From positions 1 through 54,681 of the IMG/VR virus record IMGVR_UViG_3300028228_000201: a stretch of 54,681 nt of DNA; one strand, written 5' to 3'. This document shows positions 16,519 through 26,014 of this stretch, piece after piece (the first letter of the stretch is position 1; every line of letters starts with the position of its first letter). Under the pieces are notes generated by a model. It saw only the letters and a program-made list of their open reading frames with translations, was not told the DNA's origin and ran no database searches. This stretch comes from a virus. The position numbers and the translations under genes are program-made.

Positions 16519-18392
16519 TGGCAAAATTAGCAAAAGAAATTGAAGTAATCGTTGAAGAACCCGAAATAGAAGTAGTTATTGAAGGTGTTGAAACGGACTC
16601 CGAAGACGAAAATGTTGAAGATACGTCCACTGAACTATCTGTTCCAGAAGGTGGTATCGGTGGTTTTGCTATGTCTGAAGAAGACTTTGCCGTTCTTGAA
16701 GCCGAAGAAGCTAAGAAAGAGTTTGGCGAAGCCGGTTTAGGCCAGTTTACCGCGGTTGCTAAGAAAATGGCAGGCTATGGTCGCTTTGGCGATGATAGTG
16801 TTGCACACATTCAAACAGGTGAGATTGTTGTTCCTCTTGCCTTGATCGAAAACAATCCCGCCCTAAAAGAACAGATTTTTAAGAATTTACGCGATAACGG
16901 TATCGAAGACCCTGAACAGTACGTTGTGGGCAGCGAGGCCAACAGTATTAACCCTGAAACAGGCTTGATGGAGTTTGGATTCTTTTCCAAGCTTTGGAAG
17001 GGCATTAAGAAGGTTGTTAAAGCTGTTGTTAAGGTCGTCAAGAAGATTGCTCCAATTATCTTGCCTATCGCATTAGCCTTCACGCCTCTCGGACCAATTT
17101 ACGGTGCGGCGATGGGTTCTGGTATTGGAACGCTTATAAATGGCGGCAGTATTAAGGACGCTTTGAAGTCCGCTCTTATTTCTGGTGCTACGGGTGCCGT
17201 GTTCCAAGGCTTTACTGGAGCAGAAGCTACATTTGGGGCAAACGTCCAAGCGGGACTTGCTGACCCATTAGGTCGTATAAGCCAAACTGCGTCGGGTGCT
17301 ATGACAAGTGCCGGTAACGTGTTTGGATCAGAAGCTACTAAAGCCGCCAACCTTACTGGCGGAGCTGGGGGTGGTGCAAAACAAACCTTCTTCAGTGATT
17401 ACATTGCTGCGGCTCCCGGAGTCTCTAAAGTTCCGGGTAAAGTAGACTCATTTGGCGGCGATTCGTACATTAATGCTGACGGCGCGGTTGTAAACTCCCA
17501 AGGTCAGCTATTAGACGCTAGTGGTAACGTTATTATTTCTGAAACACCTATCGCAGACGCCGCAACAGAATCTGTTGTTGATACTGGTGGAACTACCGTT
17601 AGTGAAAGTATTAACGTTGACGACCCCGGTTTCATGGAAAAAGCCGGAGATTACATTAAACGTGGGGGTAAGACCGAACTTGAATTAGCTGAAGCGGCAA
17701 CTACGGCAGAAAACAAGTATCTTGCAAGCATGGCAGACAAGGGTATAACGCCAACCGACGCTGGTTTAAAGGCTGCTATAAAATCGAGTCAACCCGGAAT
17801 GCTGGCTAGGTTTGGACCTACTGCCGCAATTGCTGGAATTGGAGCCGCAGGTGCTGGTTTCTTTGACGTACCCGAGCAAGAAATGCCCGGATTAGTACAA
17901 CGCCAAGAAGACGGTACAGTAACTACAGGTGCCGACCTTATTGCCGCCGATCCGGCTAAGTATCTAGTTGCAGACCTTGGTGCTACCCGTTTGAATCCAG
18001 ACACAGGTGAGTACGAAGAAGTTGAAAACGAGTACACAGTTGAAGCGCCAGATACTTCTATGTATACCGTTCCAACCAACTACCCTATGCAGCAACAAGC
18101 TATTTCAGAGAACGGTTATCTGATGGCCAGTAACCCCGGTGGTCCGTTTGCACGTCCTTATGTGCAAGGAGCTGCTGAAGGTGGTCCTATCTTCCCTCGC
18201 CGTAATGGGGGTATTGCTCCTACTGAAGGAGTTCAAGGCCAAGACAGTGTTCGAGCCATGTTAATGCCCGGTGAGTTTGTAATGACTACCGACGCAGTAC
18301 GAGGCTTGGGTAACGGAAACCTTAACAACGGTATCAAGAGTATGTACTCTGTAATGAGAAATCTTGAGAGTCGTGGGAGGAATACAGCGTAA
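16518..18392 (+). CDS. Large internal virion protein (candidate ejection protein)
   Basis: A 624-residue protein: an acidic N-terminus, then HIQTGEIVVPLALIENNPALKEQIFKNL in two blocks, a strongly amphipathic/basic helix (KLWKGIKKVVKAVVKVVKKI, about residues 158-177) followed by a hydrophobic stretch (APIILPIALAFTPLGPIYGAAMGSGIG) that could insert in membrane. The C-terminus carries GGPIFPRRNGG, the GG-box shared with other virion proteins, and ends in FVMTTDAVRGLGNGNLNNG. Such features suit a protein ejected with DNA. It starts a block of four large proteins. Confidence 0.7.
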   Translation: MAKLAKEIEVIVEEPEIEVVIEGVETDSEDENVEDTSTELSVPEGGIGGFAMSEEDFAVLEAEEAKKEFGEAGLGQFTAVAKKMAGYGRFGDDSVAHIQTGEIVVPLALIENNPALKEQIFKNLRDNGIEDPEQYVVGSEANSINPETGLMEFGFFSKLWKGIKKVVKAVVKVVKKIAPIILPIALAFTPLGPIYGAAMGSGIGTLINGGSIKDALKSALISGATGAVFQGFTGAEATFGANVQAGLADPLGRISQTASGAMTSAGNVFGSEATKAANLTGGAGGGAKQTFFSDYIAAAPGVSKVPGKVDSFGGDSYINADGAVVNSQGQLLDASGNVIISETPIADAATESVVDTGGTTVSESINVDDPGFMEKAGDYIKRGGKTELELAEAATTAENKYLASMADKGITPTDAGLKAAIKSSQPGMLARFGPTAAIAGIGAAGAGFFDVPEQEMPGLVQRQEDGTVTTGADLIAADPAKYLVADLGATRLNPDTGEYEEVENEYTVEAPDTSMYTVPTNYPMQQQAISENGYLMASNPGGPFARPYVQGAAEGGPIFPRRNGGIAPTEGVQGQDSVRAMLMPGEFVMTTDAVRGLGNGNLNNGIKSMYSVMRNLESRGRNTA

Positions 18393-21300
18393 TGGCTGAA
18401 ACTTCAGAACAGATTGTCCGCGAAGCACCCGAAATTGAGGCCTACAAGCTAGGTCTCCTTCAATCGGCAAAACAACTTGCGGACCAAGGCATTGAAATAC
18501 CGCCTCAAATGGTTGCGGAAATGTCTGGCCTCCAGATTAAGGCAACTGAACTCGCGGAAGCGGGTATTGGTGGTTATCAGCCTTATTTACAGGAAGCCGG
18601 TTATACATTAGGCGACGCTCAACAAGCTCTTGGTAACACAATGGCGGGAGCTTTGCCATTCCAAGCTGAAGCTGGCGACTTGATGCGTAATGCCGCGGCT
18701 AACGTAACAGGTCAAACTACAGCGGCTCAAACTGGTATTCAAAATGCGATAGATTATGGCGCGGGTGCTACTGAAACAGCAACCACGGGCCTCGGGACAG
18801 CCGCCGCCGGAGCACGGGCCGCGGCTCTTGCCGGACAAAATGCGAGCGGTGCCGCTTCTGGCTTGATGCCGGGAGTCGTATCTAATGCTCAGTTAGGAAA
18901 CAATGCGGCGTTAGCACAGGCTCAAAATGCTGTAAATGTTGCCGGTCAAACGGGTGTTGCTACAACTCTTGGAGAGCAGTTAGCTTCTTCAACGAATGCT
19001 GCGCGAGCAGGCACTACAACAGCCGGTCAAAATGCTTTAAATGCTGCCGGGACTGCTCAAGCAGGTATGGACGCTGCGAGTTTAGCGGGCGTTCTCCAAG
19101 CGGGTCAAGGCCAAGCTGGTTTAAATGCCGCAAGCACGTTAGCCGCACAACAAGCTGCTGCCGGACAGGCCGGTTTAACCTCTGCGGCACAAACCGCTTT
19201 AGCCGGTAGAGATATTGCCGGGACTGCAAACACTGCAACATCAGATGCTATTACCGCCGCTCGAAATGCTGCCGCACAAGGTGCAGGGGCATTAGGTCAA
19301 GCGGGACTTAGCGGCGCAGGTATTGCCGCCGACGCCGGTTTAGGGGCTCGAATAAATGCGGCTCAAACGGGCGAAAGTCTAGCACAAGTTAACCAACAAG
19401 CTCAGATCGCGGCCCAGCAAGCGGGTCTTGCGACCGATACCGCTATTGCAGGGGCACGTCAAGCCGTTACAGGTGCCGGAGCGGGTCTAAGTCAAGCAGG
19501 AATTGGTGGATTAGCTGCGGCACAAGAAGCCGGGGCGGCAACACAACAAGCTATTAATGCAGCACGGGCCACAGCCGCCGGAGGAGCGCAAGCACTTGGC
19601 GCAGCCGGGTTAGCCGGTTCGGACGCAGCGTCTCAAGCAGGGTTAGGCGCTAGATTAGGTGCTGCTGGAACGGCTCAAGGTTTAGCGGGCGTATCTGACG
19701 CTGCACGGGCCGCGGCACAGCAAACAGGTGTCGGCGTAGCAGGTGCTACTGACGCTGCACGGCTCGCGGCCCAACAAGCAGGACAAGGTTTAAGTGGCGT
19801 AAGTGGCCAAGCTAGAACCGACGCGGAAGCGGCGGGTGTTGGCGGAATAGGTGCTTATGAAAGAGCCATGGGCGGAATTGATGATGTTGCGACAGCGGCT
19901 AGAAATGTTGCAGGCCAAGCTAGAACAGGGGGTCAGACGGCAGCACAACAAGCGGCTTCACAAACCCAATCTGCTATTTCTGGCGCAAGAGGTATTACAA
20001 GTGACGCCGCTAGAGCTTTACAACAAGCAGGCGCGTTAGGAACACAATCCGCTCAACAAGGCATTGCTGGATTAGCCGGAACTACTGGTGCTTATGATCC
20101 TTCCAGTGCTGGTGCTTATATGAACCAGTACGAAGATGCCGCGGTTCAACAAGCGTTGGCGGATGTTAGACGTGCTGGCGATATTCAACAGCAGGGTGTA
20201 GATGCTCAAGCTGTAAGTGCAGGCGCTTTTGGCGGATCACGTCAAGCAGTGGCCCAGAACGAAGTTAACCGACAAGTTCTTGAACAACAGGGCCGTACTG
20301 CGGCTGGAATGCGTCAACAAGGTTTTGAAAGCGCGTCTCAACGGGCTCAACAAGCTTATGAAGCTCAACAAGGCCGTAGTCAGCAAGCCGCACAGCTTAC
20401 TGGTTCGATTGGCGCTCAAGGTGCCTCATCCGGTATACAAGCCGCACAATCGGCAGGACAACTTGGCTTATCGGCAGAACAATTGGCTGCTCAAACAGCT
20501 CAACAGCAAGGTCAATTAGGCCTTTCCGCAGAGCAATTAGCCGCTACAACAGGTATGTCCGCAGAACAGTTGGCGCAGCAAGGTTTAACCCAAGGCGGAC
20601 AGCTAGGGCTTTCTGCTTACGGCCAACAAGGTCAGTTGGCGCAAGGGGCAAGTCAGTTAGCTGCTTCAAACTTGGCGCAATCGGGCCAGTTAGGTATGTC
20701 CGCAGAACAAATGGCGCAACAAGGTTCGTTAAACGTTGGGCAGCAGCAAATGGCTGCGGAACAGCTCGCGGCCTCAAACTTTGCACAAGCCGGTCAATCA
20801 GGTCAAGCTGCCGAGCAGTTAGCGGGTCAGTTAGGTATGTCAGCCGCGCAGTTGCAAGGTCAGTTAGCAGGTCAAGCGGCTCAATTTGGCATGTCGGCGG
20901 AACAATTTGCAGGACAGTTGCTGCAACAGCAGGCTCAAACGGGTCTGTCGGCTAACCAGTTGTTGGCATCCTCTGCACAGCAGGCAGGTCAGTTAGGATT
21001 ATCTGCCGAGCAGTTAGCGGCCCAAACAGCAGGCCAGCAGGCCAGCACCGGATTAAGTGCTGCACAACTTGCGTCCTCCAACTTTGCACAAACGGGTCAA
21101 TTGGGCCAAGCAGCCGAGCAATTAGCCGGACAGCTTGGCATGTCGGGCGCTCAATTGCAGGGCCAGTTGGCAGGCCAAGCCGCGCAAATGGGCATTTCAG
21201 TAGAGCAACTTGCCGGTCAATTGGCGCAACAACAAGCTCAAACGGGTATGTCTGCCGAACAGCTTATTTCTCAGTCCGGGCTAACAGCAGCGCAACAAGG

Positions 21301-22183
21301 GTCCCAGTTAGGGATGTCTGCCGCTCAATTAGCTCAGTCAGGTGCTCAGTCAGGTGCTCAATTGGGTATGTCTGCGGCGCAAATGGCACAGACCGGTGCT
21401 CAAGCCGGTGGTCAAATGGGTATAAACGCCGCGCAAACGGCGGGACAGTTGAACTTGTCCGGCGAACAAATGGCCGCGGCCAACGCACAAGCTCTTGCTC
21501 AAACAGGCATGAGCTTACAGCAACTTCAAACGTCAACCGGTATGTCTGCCGCACAGCTTAGTGGGCAATTGACTGGCCAACAGGCTCAGTTAGGCCTATC
21601 TGCGGCGTCATCACAAGCCGACATTGCACAACGTGCCGCTCAAATGGGTATATCTGCCGAGCAATTAGCAGGTCAACTTGCAGGACAAGCCGGTTCGCTA
21701 GGTCAAAACCAAGCGCAACTAGGTGTGCAGGGTTCACAGCAGGCAGGTGCGTTAGGAATGCAGGGCGCAGAACTACAAAGCAGAATCGGAGAAGGTATCG
21801 GGGCTCTCGGAACTAACTACGGTCAGCTTAATATTCAACAAGGTGAAGGTCTTAGCCAACTCGGTCTGCGTCAAGCAGCACTGGGCGAGCTTGATCAAAA
21901 CCTTGGTCAGAAAGAAGCCGGGTTTATCTTCGATGTTGGTAAGCAACAGCAAGGACAACAACAGGCCGAACTTGAAGCAGCGCGTCAAACACAGATGGCG
22001 CAGCTTTATGAACCATATCAGCGTGTCGGATTCTTATCCGATATATACAAAGGTGCTCCAACCAGTCAGCAGTCTATTACGTCTGCCACTGCTCCAAGCA
22101 CTTCACCGGCCCAACAGATACTTGGTTTGGGCGTAGCCGGATTGTCAGCAGCAGCCGGTGCCAGCAAAGCGGGGTTGTTTTAA
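18392..22183 (+). CDS. Giant Ala/Gln/Gly helical-repeat internal virion protein
   Basis: A 1263-residue protein with three parts. Residues 1-~560 are Ala/Gly/Gln-rich quasi-repeats (AGQNALNAAGTAQAG-like). Residues ~560-690 are the non-repetitive segment AYDPSSAGAYMNQYEDAAVQQAL ... SAGAFGGSRQAVAQNEV, which recurs in large internal proteins of marine podoviruses. Residues 692-1103 are a strict ladder of 11- and 18-residue units starting G(M/L/I)SAEQL. A C-terminal coiled coil and FLSDIYKGAP follow. Almost no Cys, Trp or Phe. Probably packaged in the head or tail and ejected; mechanism unknown. Overlapping starts and stops on both sides. Confidence 0.8.
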   Translation: MAETSEQIVREAPEIEAYKLGLLQSAKQLADQGIEIPPQMVAEMSGLQIKATELAEAGIGGYQPYLQEAGYTLGDAQQALGNTMAGALPFQAEAGDLMRNAAANVTGQTTAAQTGIQNAIDYGAGATETATTGLGTAAAGARAAALAGQNASGAASGLMPGVVSNAQLGNNAALAQAQNAVNVAGQTGVATTLGEQLASSTNAARAGTTTAGQNALNAAGTAQAGMDAASLAGVLQAGQGQAGLNAASTLAAQQAAAGQAGLTSAAQTALAGRDIAGTANTATSDAITAARNAAAQGAGALGQAGLSGAGIAADAGLGARINAAQTGESLAQVNQQAQIAAQQAGLATDTAIAGARQAVTGAGAGLSQAGIGGLAAAQEAGAATQQAINAARATAAGGAQALGAAGLAGSDAASQAGLGARLGAAGTAQGLAGVSDAARAAAQQTGVGVAGATDAARLAAQQAGQGLSGVSGQARTDAEAAGVGGIGAYERAMGGIDDVATAARNVAGQARTGGQTAAQQAASQTQSAISGARGITSDAARALQQAGALGTQSAQQGIAGLAGTTGAYDPSSAGAYMNQYEDAAVQQALADVRRAGDIQQQGVDAQAVSAGAFGGSRQAVAQNEVNRQVLEQQGRTAAGMRQQGFESASQRAQQAYEAQQGRSQQAAQLTGSIGAQGASSGIQAAQSAGQLGLSAEQLAAQTAQQQGQLGLSAEQLAATTGMSAEQLAQQGLTQGGQLGLSAYGQQGQLAQGASQLAASNLAQSGQLGMSAEQMAQQGSLNVGQQQMAAEQLAASNFAQAGQSGQAAEQLAGQLGMSAAQLQGQLAGQAAQFGMSAEQFAGQLLQQQAQTGLSANQLLASSAQQAGQLGLSAEQLAAQTAGQQASTGLSAAQLASSNFAQTGQLGQAAEQLAGQLGMSGAQLQGQLAGQAAQMGISVEQLAGQLAQQQAQTGMSAEQLISQSGLTAAQQGSQLGMSAAQLAQSGAQSGAQLGMSAAQMAQTGAQAGGQMGINAAQTAGQLNLSGEQMAAANAQALAQTGMSLQQLQTSTGMSAAQLSGQLTGQQAQLGLSAASSQADIAQRAAQMGISAEQLAGQLAGQAGSLGQNQAQLGVQGSQQAGALGMQGAELQSRIGEGIGALGTNYGQLNIQQGEGLSQLGLRQAALGELDQNLGQKEAGFIFDVGKQQQGQQQAELEAARQTQMAQLYEPYQRVGFLSDIYKGAPTSQQSITSATAPSTSPAQQILGLGVAGLSAAAGASKAGLF
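20465..21700 (+). repeat. Coding ladder of 11- and 18-residue helical repeats
   Basis: 412 consecutive codons divide without remainder into units of 11 or 18 residues (two longer pieces, 29 and 36, are 11+18 and 18+18). Examples are GMSAEQFAGQLLQQQAQT (18), GLSAEQLAATT (11) and GISAEQLAGQLAGQAGSL (18). An 11-mer is three helical turns and an 18-mer five, so every unit presents the same face. Confidence 0.9.
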
Positions 22184-23130
22184 TGAATAGAGAGATAATG
22201 GGGCGTCAAATGTTTGCCCAAGGTGGCCAAGTCTACCCTATGCAGGAAGGGGGAGCGATGCATCAGATGCCTGATGGTTCTATGATGCCTGATTCCGCAA
22301 TGCCCGCGCCACAAGGACCAGCCCCACAAATGCCCGGAATGATGGCAAGGGGTGATCAAGGTGGTATGGATATCAATGCTGCGGCGGAAGGTGCAATGCA
22401 GAACGGTATTGATCCGACCATTCTTGAGGGAATGTTGGGGAACTACGCTAACCAGATGGACGACTTAGATAACGCGCAGGATTATGAGACCGTAATGAAC
22501 GGTATCCGCGGCGATCAGGTCCCCGTAGAAGGTCGGTACGCCGAGCTTGCTGAAATAGTTGGTCCAGAAGATGCGCAGGCAACGCCTGAATCAGTGCTAA
22601 CTTTGATACAACCTATTATGCAGATGGCTGCGGTTGACCAAGGTATTGGCGGATTAGCTCAAGACGAAATGAACGCGCCTATTGAAGGTGCGATGGCTGA
22701 AGGCATTATGTCTACTGTTAACATGGGCGCTCCGGAGGGCCCAGCTCCTGTAAATTTTAACCAAGGAGGCGCGGTCCAGTATATGCAAGCGGGCGGTCCT
22801 CCATTACCCGGTAGCCTCGCAGATATTTACGGACAAAGACAATCTCTGTACGGCGAAATTCTAGGTGCCGAAGACGAAGAAGCCGAACTTGCCGACCAAA
22901 CAGAGATGACTAAAGCTCAGATGTTGTTTGATGTGGCACAAGGGGCATTAAATTTTGCTTCTCCCGGTGACCGACAAATGAGTCCGGCTGAACGTTTAGC
23001 TCAGTCTTTCTCTCCCGTTTTAGGGAACATTTCCGCTCGTGCGGGAGATTTAGAGAAGTTTAAGCAAGGCCAGAAAAAGAAAGCGGGCCTTAAACCTTGG
23101 CGCGTTAAGCTCGGCAGAACAACAGTTTGA
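22183..23130 (+). CDS. Internal virion protein, N-terminal part (gene split at 23085-23087)
   Basis: The first ~305 residues of a protein that continues in the next frame to 25078 (about 965 residues in total). It begins RQMFAQGGQVYPMQEGG and has a second GG-box, GGAVQYMQAGG, at about residues 195-205. A Met/Pro/Gln-rich linker is followed by helices (VLTLIQPIMQMAAVDQG) and SFSPVLGNISARAGDLEKFKQGQKKK. One extra G in GCGGGCC (23085-23087) breaks the frame; with GG it reads KKKAALNLGALSSAEQQFDREQ and enters the next segment. The 20 residues before stop 23130 are therefore probably spurious. Confidence 0.8.
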   Translation: MNREIMGRQMFAQGGQVYPMQEGGAMHQMPDGSMMPDSAMPAPQGPAPQMPGMMARGDQGGMDINAAAEGAMQNGIDPTILEGMLGNYANQMDDLDNAQDYETVMNGIRGDQVPVEGRYAELAEIVGPEDAQATPESVLTLIQPIMQMAAVDQGIGGLAQDEMNAPIEGAMAEGIMSTVNMGAPEGPAPVNFNQGGAVQYMQAGGPPLPGSLADIYGQRQSLYGEILGAEDEEAELADQTEMTKAQMLFDVAQGALNFASPGDRQMSPAERLAQSFSPVLGNISARAGDLEKFKQGQKKKAGLKPWRVKLGRTTV

Positions 23131-23170
23131 CCGTGAACAAAAAGAAGACGCGGCCTCACGGGCGGCAACC

Positions 23171-25078
23171 TTGGCGAGTCGAAGAGATTCCGCGGAAAGG
23201 GTTCTTGATCGTGGTCAGCAGCTTTTGTTGCAAGGTAACACGTTTAAGTTTTCCAAAGATGAGACAGAAACTAACAACAACTTTTCTATGCGTTTAGCGA
23301 ACCGTAAAATTGAAGCCCAGAATTTGTTGCAACAGCTTCAAGGCGCACAATCTCAAGATCAAATAAATCTGAGGGGACGTCTTACAACGGAACTAGCGCA
23401 ACTTAACAACTCTTTTGCCGAAGCAATGCAAGGCAATAAGTTTGATTTCACTACGTCAGAGCGGGAAAGTACACAAGACTTCCAGAACAACATGCTTGAA
23501 AAGAAGCAGGCTAATGATGTGGCGCTTATCGCTATTCAGTTCGACAACAGCAAGGAATCGTTACAGCTAAGACAAGAATTAGAACAAGAGAACATGGAAC
23601 TTGGCAGTGAGTTGAAGATTAACGAAATTGGAGTTAACTTCGATAACCAGTTGAAACGTGACAAGAAGCTTAACGGCTTTGAACTAAGTCGCATGGAAAG
23701 AGGTCATGACTTTAACGTGGCTTTGGCTGATCACAACGGCTCTATTGCAAGCGAAGCACGTCTACAGCAGCAAGGATTTACTGCTGGGCAGAATGTTTTG
23801 GATCGTGCACAGCGTGAACAATTGACGCTTAATGACCAAACTTTCCGTAAGATGTTGCAAGACGACATGCAGCAATATAACCTTTCTGAAGCAGACACTA
23901 ACCGTGCGGTTGCTCTGGTTAATAGAAGCTTTGATGAAGCTCTTGCACTACGCGGCGCGGACCAAAAGGACACCTCGCTTAATATTTCTGAAAGGGCTCA
24001 AATTCTTGACGAAGCTTACAAGATGGGTACGTTGGGAGTCGCAAGACTTGCAGCTCAAGCTACCAAACTTGGCAGTGAGTCGAAGACTAACGAAATCCAA
24101 TACCTTACTAATGCGGACAGGCTTCAAGCTTACGCGTCGGATACTCTTGGTGCAGGTACTGCGGAATTTGAGCAAGCTTTGCTCGACTACCAGAAGCCTA
24201 CTTATAGCTGGGACGGAACGTCGTTTAATAAAGTTGCTGCACCTGCTTTGGCTCGCCAAATCACTGAGGCAATCCAAGCGCGACAAGCCGCAGGGTTACC
24301 GATCCCTAGTATCCCCGGTTTTAATGCAACTCCCCAAGACAATACGGGCAGTGTCGTAACAACGCCCGGAAGTAGCGATGCGTCGGAAGCGAGGTTTGAT
24401 TCACCTGAGTTTAAGCAGAGCATCTTCACACCAGAGGGCGGCGTAAACTATAACTCCTCTGAGTGGGATCGTGTACCGACCAATATTATTGATGATGATA
24501 TAAAATACTTTAGGTCAACGGGTGTAGGAGAAGTTGGACAGCGTATTTCCAACTATTTCCAAGAAGCGGGAAGAGAAGTATTTGGGTTTGATCCCATGGA
24601 TGCAGAGGGGACTGAGTTAGTTAAGGCCGATAGGGACATTAATACTCTCCGTGAAACCATTCTTATGGAGATGACAAATTGGCAAGACAACCGTGTTTTG
24701 AAGACTACTCAAGATGCCTTGCGTAAAACACTTGACGATCTAACTCCGGGAATATGGAAGACAGATGAAGGGGCACTTGCTACACTTCAAGCTGTTAAAG
24801 GTAACTTAGGACGAGCTTTCTCAAACTATGCAAACCTCGACCCTGACTACAACCCCGATGCGCGTAATCAGTTTAAAGAGACACAAGTTTTGGATGCACG
24901 TAAACGTCTTGTTGGTATTCGTTCTATGATGGCCGAAGTCAACGCACTAGAGGCGTCTTATAAAGGTTATTTAGAAAGCCTTGCTCCGGGCGGACCAATA
25001 AACAATAACGGTGTAATAGACTTAAATTCGACGCGTTCTAAGTTAAATCAAATGATGCAAAGAAACAACGGCGGATAA
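23171..25078 (+). CDS. Internal virion protein, C-terminal part (long coiled coil)
   Basis: The continuation of the gene starting at 22183; real coding in this frame begins near 23088 (ALNLGALSSAEQQFDREQ), upstream of the apparent start. Residues are mainly long alpha-helix rich in Glu, Gln, Asn and Arg (RRDSAERVLDRGQQLLLQ, RMERGHDFNVALADHNG, DTNRAVALVNRSFDEAL), then a Pro/Gly-rich hinge (GLPIPSIPGFNATPQDNTG) and a globular C-terminus. Helical internal proteins of this size occur in ejection complexes of podoviruses. No lysozyme or transglycosylase motif is visible. Confidence 0.8.
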   Translation: MASRRDSAERVLDRGQQLLLQGNTFKFSKDETETNNNFSMRLANRKIEAQNLLQQLQGAQSQDQINLRGRLTTELAQLNNSFAEAMQGNKFDFTTSERESTQDFQNNMLEKKQANDVALIAIQFDNSKESLQLRQELEQENMELGSELKINEIGVNFDNQLKRDKKLNGFELSRMERGHDFNVALADHNGSIASEARLQQQGFTAGQNVLDRAQREQLTLNDQTFRKMLQDDMQQYNLSEADTNRAVALVNRSFDEALALRGADQKDTSLNISERAQILDEAYKMGTLGVARLAAQATKLGSESKTNEIQYLTNADRLQAYASDTLGAGTAEFEQALLDYQKPTYSWDGTSFNKVAAPALARQITEAIQARQAAGLPIPSIPGFNATPQDNTGSVVTTPGSSDASEARFDSPEFKQSIFTPEGGVNYNSSEWDRVPTNIIDDDIKYFRSTGVGEVGQRISNYFQEAGREVFGFDPMDAEGTELVKADRDINTLRETILMEMTNWQDNRVLKTTQDALRKTLDDLTPGIWKTDEGALATLQAVKGNLGRAFSNYANLDPDYNPDARNQFKETQVLDARKRLVGIRSMMAEVNALEASYKGYLESLAPGGPINNNGVIDLNSTRSKLNQMMQRNNGG

Positions 25079-25081
25079 ATA

Positions 25082-26014
25082 ATGGCTGAAACTGAAAAAC
25101 CACTTTTCAATTTTACCGCAGGACAGTTTGAAGACTTGATGGCAACAGAAGGTCTTGAGAAAACTACCCGTGTTATTGTAGAAGACGGAAACGACATGCT
25201 TGGCGGCGGTGTAATGACTTACGAGTCGATGCGCGATGGCACTGCCCCGTTGTTGGATATGTTGCCTGCGTATTCTGGCATGGCCCCTGAAAAGAGGAAT
25301 CTTTCCGACGAAGCTATTCTTAGTATTTTTACCAACGTAGAAGATTACGGGAGATATGATCCCGGCTCTACCGGTGAAGGAACAAAGACAGAAGCAGCAA
25401 TACGGGGCGGACTTCGAGCGGCACCTGAAGCAATCGGTGGTGGTTACGGTTTTGCTTATGGTATGAGAGGCGCGGCTCCTTTGGCGGGAATGATACCCCC
25501 ACTTGGATTACCCGGATTATTAGCTAAAGGTGTAGTTTTAGTAGGCGGCGGAATAGTAGGTAGTATTTTAGCTGCCACTGCCGCAGGCGAAGTAGAAGAC
25601 GCCGTTTTGGGTGAAAAAGCACCTGTTATGCCGTCGCTACAAGCCGCAAACAACTTTGGCGAAGGCCTGACCTACGGTGTTTCTATGCTCCACGCCCCGT
25701 GGACAATGAACCCTGAGAAATTAAAAAGAGCCGGACCCGGTGCCGTTGAGTTTCTAAGCAACTTTAAGAACGTAGCCTCCGGGAAATTTGCAGGAAAAGC
25801 CGCCGAAACAGCTATTGAGCTAACGGCTAAAAATGCAGGACTTTCGGGAAGTGCTTACAAAGCCGCAAATGCCGCCCGCGAAGGTGTTAAAAAGGGCCCT
25901 ATGTTTGGTGCCGCTAAAGGGACAGACATTTTAGGACTTGGCCGTGTTAACCCGGCGGGTTATATTTTTAATCCTGTAAAGGTCCTGTCGCAGGCCGTAT
26001 TATGGGAGGCATAG
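25082..26014 (+). CDS. Internal virion protein, N-terminal part (gene split near 25978)
   Basis: The first ~300 residues of a ~1260-residue protein. An acidic beta N-terminus (LFNFTAGQFEDLMATEGLEKTTRVIVEDG) is followed by a Gly/Ala-rich, hydrophobic stretch (PLAGMIPPLGLPGLLAKGVV and LVGGGIVGSILAATAAGEVEDAV) that could be membrane active, then a helical Lys/Ala-rich part. The frame is lost at GTAAAGG (25978-25980); one more A gives FNPVKGPVAGRIMGG and joins the next segment. The last ~11 residues before 26014 are probably spurious. Confidence 0.8.
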   Translation: MAETEKPLFNFTAGQFEDLMATEGLEKTTRVIVEDGNDMLGGGVMTYESMRDGTAPLLDMLPAYSGMAPEKRNLSDEAILSIFTNVEDYGRYDPGSTGEGTKTEAAIRGGLRAAPEAIGGGYGFAYGMRGAAPLAGMIPPLGLPGLLAKGVVLVGGGIVGSILAATAAGEVEDAVLGEKAPVMPSLQAANNFGEGLTYGVSMLHAPWTMNPEKLKRAGPGAVEFLSNFKNVASGKFAGKAAETAIELTAKNAGLSGSAYKAANAAREGVKKGPMFGAAKGTDILGLGRVNPAGYIFNPVKVLSQAVLWEA

